Positions 57,845 to 64,000 of a DNA stretch of 64,000 nucleotides are shown here, piece after piece. The position numbers and the translations under genes were made by a program. The notes beneath the pieces were generated by a model, which was not told the origin of the DNA, made no database searches, and saw only the letters and a program-made list of their open reading frames with translations. Numbering within the stretch: position 1 is the stretch's first letter; the number at the start of each line of letters is the position of its first letter. This DNA is from Parvularculaceae bacterium. Its GTDB lineage: Bacteria > Pseudomonadota > Alphaproteobacteria > Caulobacterales > Parvularculaceae. The DNA lies in assembly GCA_021776465.1 (NCBI GenBank), contig JAJFFU010000222.1, positions 1 through 64,000 of the forward strand, in the 5' to 3' direction.

Positions 57845-58633
57845 GTGACCGACAGCGCTGAAACGTCAAATAGGGCATCAGGGAAAAAGCCGCCGCGGCG
57901 CGGCGACGCCCCTGCGCGCCTGTGGCTTTATGGCCGCCATGCGGTCGCGGCGGCGCTCGCTAATCCCGACCGGCGCGTGCGCCGGGTGGCCGCAACGAAA
58001 AACGCCGCCGACTGGCTTCTCGCGCGGGACTTGCCGGCTGACAGCGTCAGCCGGATCGAGGATTTGAAACCCGGCGCCATCGACAAATTGCTGCCCGCCG
58101 GCGCGGTCCATCAGGGCATTGCCGCCGAGGCGTTTGACCTGCCGCGTGCACGATTGAAAGACGTGTGCGCACCAGCCGAACCAGGGCGCCCGGTCGTCGT
58201 GCTCGACCAGATCACTGACCCGCAGAATATCGGCGCGATCTTTCGAAGCGCAGCAGCTTTTCGCGCAAAGGCCGTCATCGTCCAGGAACGCCGCACGCCG
58301 CCGCTCGCTGGCGCTCTCGCCAAGGTCGCGGCGGGAGCGATTGAGATCGTGCCATGCGTTAAAGCCGTGAATATTGCCCGCAGTCTCGAAGCCCTTGCCG
58401 ATCTCGGCTACGAGACACTCGGACTTGCAGGCGACGCAGAAATGGAAATTGGCGCTGTTGATCTGTCACGGCCGAATGCGCTTGTCCTCGGCGCCGAAGG
58501 CGCAGGGCTACGGCCACTCGTCGCGGAAACTTGTACGCACCGCGTCCGCATTCCCATCGCACCGGCGATGGAAAGTCTTAACGTATCGACAGCGACGGCG
58601 GTTGCGCTCTACGCTCTCAGCAATAATCGCTAA
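57845..58633 (+). CDS. rlmB: 23S rRNA (guanosine-2'-O-)-methyltransferase RlmB / TrmH family
   Basis: LYGRHAVAAALANPDRRVRRV; VLDQITDPQNIGAIFRSAAAF; LGAEGAGLRPLV; IPIAPAMESLNVSTA. Confidence 0.94.
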   Translation: MTDSAETSNRASGKKPPRRGDAPARLWLYGRHAVAAALANPDRRVRRVAATKNAADWLLARDLPADSVSRIEDLKPGAIDKLLPAGAVHQGIAAEAFDLPRARLKDVCAPAEPGRPVVVLDQITDPQNIGAIFRSAAAFRAKAVIVQERRTPPLAGALAKVAAGAIEIVPCVKAVNIARSLEALADLGYETLGLAGDAEMEIGAVDLSRPNALVLGAEGAGLRPLVAETCTHRVRIPIAPAMESLNVSTATAVALYALSNNR

Positions 58634-58655
58634 CGCAATTACGCAGGAGAACCTC

Positions 58656-59285
58656 ATGAGCGGTAGCCCAGTACTTTACCATTGCCCTCAAACGCGCAGC
58701 GGCACAACGTTCTGGATGAACGAAGAACTCGGCGATGTTTGCGACGTTAAAATTGTCGACTTCAAAAAGAATGATCAAAAGAACGCTGACTTTGTCGCGA
58801 TCAATCCCATGGGCAAATTACCGGCTCTTGTGCACGACGGCGTCGTCGTGACCGAGGCGGCGGCGATCTGCGCCTATCTCGCGGACGCTTTTAGTGAACG
58901 AGGCCTCGCCCCTGCGCAAAATGATGCGAAACGCGGCGCGTATTTTCGTTGGATGTTTTTCGCACCGAGTTGCATCGAGCCAGCGATGATCGACATCTTT
59001 AACAAACGGCGCAATGAAAACCCGGCGTCCATCGGCTACGGTAATTCTGAAATCGTGATCGCAGCGGCGAAATCTGCCCTTGAAAACGGTGACTATATTC
59101 TGGGTGATACATTTTCCGCCGCCGATGTTGTCTTTGGATCAACCCTGAACTTCGCAATGATGTTCGGCGCATTTGAAAAAGAAGAACCGTTCGTTTCCTA
59201 TACGGAGCGCTTAATGGCGCGACCGGCGGTGCAGCGTTGCAATGAAAAGAACGCCGCAATCATGAAAGATCTGGGTTGGGAATGA
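58656..59285 (+). CDS. glutathione S-transferase family protein
   Basis: NPMGKLPALVHDGVVVTEAAAICAYLADAF; start trimmed from the upstream ORF start at 58374. Confidence 0.9.
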   Translation: MSGSPVLYHCPQTRSGTTFWMNEELGDVCDVKIVDFKKNDQKNADFVAINPMGKLPALVHDGVVVTEAAAICAYLADAFSERGLAPAQNDAKRGAYFRWMFFAPSCIEPAMIDIFNKRRNENPASIGYGNSEIVIAAAKSALENGDYILGDTFSAADVVFGSTLNFAMMFGAFEKEEPFVSYTERLMARPAVQRCNEKNAAIMKDLGWE

Positions 59286-59665
59286 CGGCGCAGCATCAAG
59301 GCGGCTGTCAGTGCGGTGCAGTTCGCTTCTCCGCCGCAGGCGACCCAAAATTCATATCCAACTGTCACTGTCTGTCCTGCCGCAAGGCGACGGGCGCCGC
59401 CTATTCGACATGGGTCGGTTTCAAAAAACAAAACACGCAATGGACACGCGGGACGCCCGCCTTCTTCGCCAGTTCCGCTGAAGTAGCTCGTGGATACTGC
59501 CGCGATTGCGGCACGCCCCTCACCTTCGCCAGTGAACAATGGGCGGGTGAACTCCATTTCCTGGTCGGCGCTTTCGACCATCCGGAAGCCTTCGCCCCGC
59601 GCACAGAGGCATTCATAGAGGATGCTCTCTCCTGGGCGCCGCGCCTGCAAAAGGACAAGACATGA
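59282..59665 (+). CDS. GFA family protein (glutathione-dependent formaldehyde-activating fold)
   Basis: HQGGCQCGAVRFSAAG...NCHCLSCRKATGAAYSTWV...GYCRDCGTPLTF zinc motifs. Confidence 0.93.
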   Translation: MTAQHQGGCQCGAVRFSAAGDPKFISNCHCLSCRKATGAAYSTWVGFKKQNTQWTRGTPAFFASSAEVARGYCRDCGTPLTFASEQWAGELHFLVGAFDHPEAFAPRTEAFIEDALSWAPRLQKDKT

Positions 59666-60531
59666 CAGACCTTCATCAAAAGTCCGCCGTGGTCACCGGC
59701 GCATCGACCGGCATTGGCCGCGCGATAACAAAAACGCTTATAGATCAAGGCTGGCGTGTATTCGGCAGTGTCCGCAAGGAAGAAGACGCGGCGGACTTGA
59801 AGTCCGCGTTTGGCGAAAACTATTCGCCGCTCCTGTTTGACGTCACAGATACCGACGCCATCGCGACCGCCGCCGCCGAAGTTCGCGATGCATTGAACGG
59901 GCGCACGCTCGCCGGGCTGGTCAACAACGCCGGCGTCGCGCTCGGCGGACCACTTCTTTATATCGACCCGGAAATCGTCCGGCGCCAACTCGACATTAAT
60001 GTTTTTGGGCCGCTCTATGTAACGCAAGCCTTCGCCCCGTTGATGGGCGCAGATAAAAGTTTGCGCGGCGACCCCGGGCGCATCGTCAATATGAGTTCAG
60101 TCGCTGGCAAGATGGCCTCGCCTGTTCTCGGTCCATACGCCATGTCGAAACATGCGTTGGAGGCATTTTCAGAAAGCCTGCGCCGCGAGCTGATGGTCCA
60201 TGGCATTGACGTCATTATCGTGGGGCCTGGCGCAATTAAAACCCCGATCTGGTCGAAAGCGGACGAAATCGATGCGGAGGACTATAAGGGTACGGAGTAT
60301 TATGACCTCCTGGTTAGAATGCGCGAGAAGATGAAGGACTATGGCGACACAGGACTGCCGCCGGAAGACGTCGGTAGTCTCGTCAGCGAAATTCTGACGA
60401 CGCAAAAACCGAAAACACGGTACGCCATTTTGCGCAGCAAGTTTCTCATGTGGACATTGCCGCGGCTTTTACCAAAGCGTCAGGTTGATCGCGCCATCGC
60501 CAAGCGCTTTGGCATTCCAGTACGGTCCTGA
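59662..60531 (+). CDS. SDR family oxidoreductase
   Basis: VVTGASTGIGRAITKTLI; NNAGVALGG; YAMSKHALEAFSESLR. Confidence 0.93.
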   Translation: MTDLHQKSAVVTGASTGIGRAITKTLIDQGWRVFGSVRKEEDAADLKSAFGENYSPLLFDVTDTDAIATAAAEVRDALNGRTLAGLVNNAGVALGGPLLYIDPEIVRRQLDINVFGPLYVTQAFAPLMGADKSLRGDPGRIVNMSSVAGKMASPVLGPYAMSKHALEAFSESLRRELMVHGIDVIIVGPGAIKTPIWSKADEIDAEDYKGTEYYDLLVRMREKMKDYGDTGLPPEDVGSLVSEILTTQKPKTRYAILRSKFLMWTLPRLLPKRQVDRAIAKRFGIPVRS

Positions 60532-60535
60532 TTTC

Positions 60536-61189
60536 ATGAAGCGATACAGTGCCGTCATTTTTGATTTTGGCGGCGTCTTTACGACGTCGCCGGTGCAAAA
60601 TTTCGCGGCCTATGAAGAAGCGAACGGCTTGCCGAAACGTTTTATCGGCGGCGTCATCAAAGCGCGCATCAATGATGGTTCTTTCGCACAGTTTGAACGC
60701 GCCGAAATATCAACGGATGAATTTGATCGCGCCTTTGCAGACGAAACCCGCACAGCCGGTCATGAAATCAGCGGCGCAACCCTGTTGTCATTGTTGTCTC
60801 TGGAAGTTTACCCCGAAATGATCGAGGCGCTCCGGCGCGTAAAAGAATACGGTTACAAGACAGGCTGCATCACCAACAATATGGCGACCCATGACTCCAC
60901 GTCGATGGTGGATGATCCGCAAGCAATGAAACTTGTCGCGAATGCTTTTTCAATCTTTGATCACGTCATTGAATCATCGAAAGTCGGCGTCCGAAAACCC
61001 GAACCGAAGATCTACGAAATGATGTGTGACGCGCTGCAAGTGCAGCCGGACGCGTGCATTTTCATCGACGATCTCGGCGTCAATCTGAAGCCCGCACGCG
61101 CCATGGGCATGACAACGATCAAGGCGCCCTATGGCGACGTTACCCCTGCGATCAAAGAGTTATACGAAATTCTTTCGCTTAGGGAGTAA
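60536..61189 (+). CDS. HAD family hydrolase
   Basis: AVIFDFGGVFTTSP; SKVGVRKPEPKIYEMM; FIDDLGVNLKPARAMGM. Confidence 0.9.
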   Translation: MKRYSAVIFDFGGVFTTSPVQNFAAYEEANGLPKRFIGGVIKARINDGSFAQFERAEISTDEFDRAFADETRTAGHEISGATLLSLLSLEVYPEMIEALRRVKEYGYKTGCITNNMATHDSTSMVDDPQAMKLVANAFSIFDHVIESSKVGVRKPEPKIYEMMCDALQVQPDACIFIDDLGVNLKPARAMGMTTIKAPYGDVTPAIKELYEILSLRE

Positions 61190-61290
61190 CCTTGCTGCAA
61201 TGCGGAAAGTTTTCTGATTGAGGCGGGCGTCATTGCGCGATACGCTCATCACCGCTTTGACGTCTGGGGGCGTGTCGGGAGGGATTCGAA

Positions 61291-61452
61291 ATGCGCAATA
61301 TTGTCATCATTATTATTATTTTAGCGCTGGGCGCTGTTGGTTGGTATTTCTATCAGGAATCGCAAAAGAGCGACCTTGAAAAAGCCGCCGAAGATCTCGC
61401 CGGCGAGGTCGAAGACACTGCCGACGCAATCGCAGACGAAATCGAAAACTAA
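61291..61452 (+). CDS. small single-TM protein, 53 aa (missed by the supplied ORF track)
   Basis: MRNIVIIIIILALGAVGWYFYQESQKSDLEKAAEDLAGEVEDTADAIADEIEN, preceded by GGGAGGGA purine-rich sequence. Confidence 0.7.
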   Translation: MRNIVIIIIILALGAVGWYFYQESQKSDLEKAAEDLAGEVEDTADAIADEIEN

Positions 61453-61573
61453 ACGCCTGAATTGCGCCGCTGACCGCTGACAGTGTGTGCGCCGCCTCGT
61501 CAGGGTGCAAAATAAGCAGCGTACTGTGCGCAAAACATTTTTCCGGGCGGGCCTGGTGCGCTAATATCTTCAA

Positions 61574-63235
61574 ATGGCTTATCGCAATCCTCATACTGTT
61601 TTGGCGACGCACGCTGTCGCCAATCAACCGCCGCCTTTTGAAGGCATAAACCTCTTTCAGTCTGATGCTGCCCTGAAAGCGGCCGTGTCCATCTGTGGCG
61701 GCGACGCCTTTACGCAACGCCTGACAGATTTTGGCGCCCGCGCTGGATCGGCCGAGGCGATCGAATGGAGCCGACAGGCGAATCGCTCCGCACCGCAGCT
61801 CGTCAATTTTGACCGCTATGGCCACCGCATCGACGAAGTCGAATTTCACCCCGCATACCATAACCTCATGGACCTCGGCCTTTCAGCCGGGATCGCTGGC
61901 GGCGCATGGACCGAAAAGTCCGGCGGGCACGTCCTTCATTCCGCGCTGATGTATATGTTGGGACAAACCGACGGCGGCGTGTGTTGTCCGATGTCAATGA
62001 CCTATGCAGTTGTCCCGGCGCTCCGCCACGCGCCCGGCGTTGCCGCCGAATGGGAACCCCGTGTGACGGCACCCGCCTATGACCAACGGTTTATTCCGCC
62101 TGCGGAGAAAAAGGCCGCGACCATGGGCATGGCGATGACCGAAAAACAGGGCGGCTCGGATATACGCGCCAATGAAACCCGCGCCCATTCTCTGGGCGGC
62201 GACGAATACGAGCTCGTCGGTCACAAATGGTTTTGTTCAGCGCCCATGTGCGACGCCTTTTTGACCCTCGCGCGCACTGACGCCGGCATCACCTGCTTCC
62301 TCGTCCCGCGCTGGCGCCCTGACGGAACGCGAAACGCATTTCATATCATGCGCCTGAAAGACAAGATGGGCGATCGATCAAACGCATCGTCAGAGATCGA
62401 GTATCACAACGCCTGGGCGCGCCGCGTCGGCGAGGAAGGCCGCGGTGTTAAAACGATTATTGAAATGGTGATGCATACGCGCCTTGATTGCGTCGTCGGT
62501 TCGGCCGGCGGCATGCGCGCCGCCCTCGCCCAGGCGCTTTGGCACACAACGCACCGCACGGCGTTTCAGAAAAAACTGATCGATCAGCCAGCCATGACAG
62601 CCGTGCTTGCTGATCTCGCGATTGAAACATGGGCGGCGACGGCGCTTGCGTTCCGACTGGCGCAAGCCTTCGATCAGCGCGCCTCCAACGAAGATGAGGC
62701 CGCCTTTGCAAGGCTCGCAACGCCGATTGCGAAATACTGGGTTTGCAAACGACAACCCGGCGCCGTTTACGAAGCGCTCGAATGTCTGGGCGGCGCGGGC
62801 TTCGTCGAGGAAAGCGGCATGCCGCGCCTTTACCGAACAGCGCCGCTCAATGCGATCTGGGAAGGCTCCGGCAATGTCATAGCGCTGGACATATTGCGCG
62901 CCGTGGCGCGCGAACCGCAATCGCTCGACGCTGTGATGCGCGAGATCAACCGTGCGGCCGGTGGACATCAGGCATTCGCCGCCCATGTTTCCCGACTGGA
63001 CAAATGGCGCATAGCTGGCGCGCTGAACGAAGCCACCGCGCGCGCATTCGCCGAGGAAATGGCGTTGGCGTTGCAGGCGGCAACACTCGCCCAAAATGCG
63101 CCGACTGAAATTTTCGAAGGGTTCTGTGCGGCGCGGCTCGATCCTGAAAACCGCTCACTCGCCTATGGCGCGATCAACGGCGCGATCAAACAACGCGAGA
63201 TTGTAAATCTCGCACAACTTGTTGAATTTCAATAG
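61574..63235 (+). CDS. aidB: acyl-CoA dehydrogenase family protein, AidB-like
   Basis: FDRYGHRIDEVEFHPAYHNLMDLGLSAGI; MTEKQGGSDIRANETRA; CLGGAGFVEESGMPRLYRTAPLNAIWEGSGNV. Confidence 0.9.
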   Translation: MAYRNPHTVLATHAVANQPPPFEGINLFQSDAALKAAVSICGGDAFTQRLTDFGARAGSAEAIEWSRQANRSAPQLVNFDRYGHRIDEVEFHPAYHNLMDLGLSAGIAGGAWTEKSGGHVLHSALMYMLGQTDGGVCCPMSMTYAVVPALRHAPGVAAEWEPRVTAPAYDQRFIPPAEKKAATMGMAMTEKQGGSDIRANETRAHSLGGDEYELVGHKWFCSAPMCDAFLTLARTDAGITCFLVPRWRPDGTRNAFHIMRLKDKMGDRSNASSEIEYHNAWARRVGEEGRGVKTIIEMVMHTRLDCVVGSAGGMRAALAQALWHTTHRTAFQKKLIDQPAMTAVLADLAIETWAATALAFRLAQAFDQRASNEDEAAFARLATPIAKYWVCKRQPGAVYEALECLGGAGFVEESGMPRLYRTAPLNAIWEGSGNVIALDILRAVAREPQSLDAVMREINRAAGGHQAFAAHVSRLDKWRIAGALNEATARAFAEEMALALQAATLAQNAPTEIFEGFCAARLDPENRSLAYGAINGAIKQREIVNLAQLVEFQ

Positions 63236-63268
63236 TGTCCGTTCACGGATCAACAGCCCAATAGAAAA

Positions 63269-63306
63269 ACCGCCCGCTTGTTGGGGGCAACAAGCGGGCG
63301 GTCTTT
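63269..63306 (+). terminator. Rho-independent terminator after the aidB-like gene
   Basis: 15-bp stem ACCGCCCGCTTGTTG-GGGG-CAACAAGCGGGCGGT followed by CTTT. Confidence 0.85.
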
Positions 63307-63467
63307 AACAACTTGAAAACACTGCAGAGTTCAAACTTGGTTCATCTCTGTCGGTAACACAAATTACCAATCGGAAACATTTGAAACCGAAAGGGTGATT
63401 CGCCTTGACACAAGAAAAAGTTTTCCAAAATACGCGCGACAAATCGTCAATAATTTCGATGGCAAAA

Positions 63468-63959
63468 TTAGCGTTTCGAGAACTGGAACGAACGCCGTGC
63501 TTTCTTGCGACCGTACTTCTTCCGTTCCACAACGCGGCTGTCACGGGTGAGAAACCCACCCTGTTTCAGCACCGGCCGAAGCGTCGGCTCAAAATATGTC
63601 AGCGCGCGCGAAATGCCGTGACGAACCGCGCCAGCCTGACCCGACGGCCCGGATCCTTTGACAGTGCAGATCACATCATACTGATCGTTGCGTTCCGCGG
63701 CGGCGAGCGGCTGCTTGATAATCATCTGCAGGACCGGCCGGCCGAAATATTCGGAGTGGTCTTTCCCGTTGACGATGATCTTGCCTGCGCCAGGCTTGAT
63801 CCAGACCCGCGCAACAGCGGTTTTCCGTTTGCCGGTTGCGTAAGCCCGGCCCTGAGCGTCGATTTTTGGCTCAGGAAGCGCATCCGGCTCGGCGGTCGCT
63901 TCGACAACACCCGCTTCGACCGCGGCGTCCTTGAGATCTTCGAATGACGTTGAACTCAT
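63468..63959 (-). CDS. rpsI: 30S ribosomal protein S9
   Basis: [44 protein letters not shown]...[17 protein letters not shown]. Confidence 0.97.
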   Translation of the reverse strand: MSSTSFEDLKDAAVEAGVVEATAEPDALPEPKIDAQGRAYATGKRKTAVARVWIKPGAGKIIVNGKDHSEYFGRPVLQMIIKQPLAAAERNDQYDVICTVKGSGPSGQAGAVRHGISRALTYFEPTLRPVLKQGGFLTRDSRVVERKKYGRKKARRSFQFSKR

Positions 63960-64000
63960 GATCTAGCGGTCCTTCTTGTTTTTAGGATTCATAGACGCGA

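Noticed and set aside
1-64000. CRISPR array, IS element or toxin-antitoxin system
   Set aside because: I looked for regularly spaced repeats, transposase signatures and small TA pairs and saw none I could support.

Overview
This 64 kb window appears to come from an alphaproteobacterial chromosome. The two ends are ordinary core genome: fabD, rpsF-rpsR-rplI-dnaB-alr, mlaE/mlaF, csp, trhO and lpdA on the left; tRNA-Tyr, a TrmH/RlmB-type methyltransferase, aidB-like and rpsI on the right. The middle (about 24.4-57.6 kb) reads as an integrated genomic island. Its left end has a ParB-domain DNA methyltransferase and a DUF5681 protein. Its right end has a DUF3489-DUF2924-serine recombinase operon that stops next to the 3' end of tRNA-Tyr. 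A 15-bp imperfect direct repeat (24402-24416 and 57564-57578) is a candidate att pair. The cargo looks like one catabolic system: three SDRs, cupin, NmrA-like, imine-reductase-like, thiolase, class III aminotransferase, APH/choline-kinase-like, acyl-CoA ligase, tyrosine-phosphatase-like, three-part biotin carboxylase, TonB receptor, MFS transporter, acyl-CoA dehydrogenase and two quinohemoproteins. A shared 25-bp palindrome (TGCAATA-N-TGT-NNN-ACA-N-TATTGCA) upstream of several of these units is a candidate operator for the island's FadR-type GntR regulator. Both quinohemoproteins seem to lack the canonical metal and catalytic residues. A separate smaller discovery is a 546-bp unit at 13196-13741, in which a GIY-YIG endonuclease gene is tightly bracketed by two palindromic, TIR-bounded repeats with compensatory substitutions. 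No searches were run; all alignments and motif matches were done by eye.
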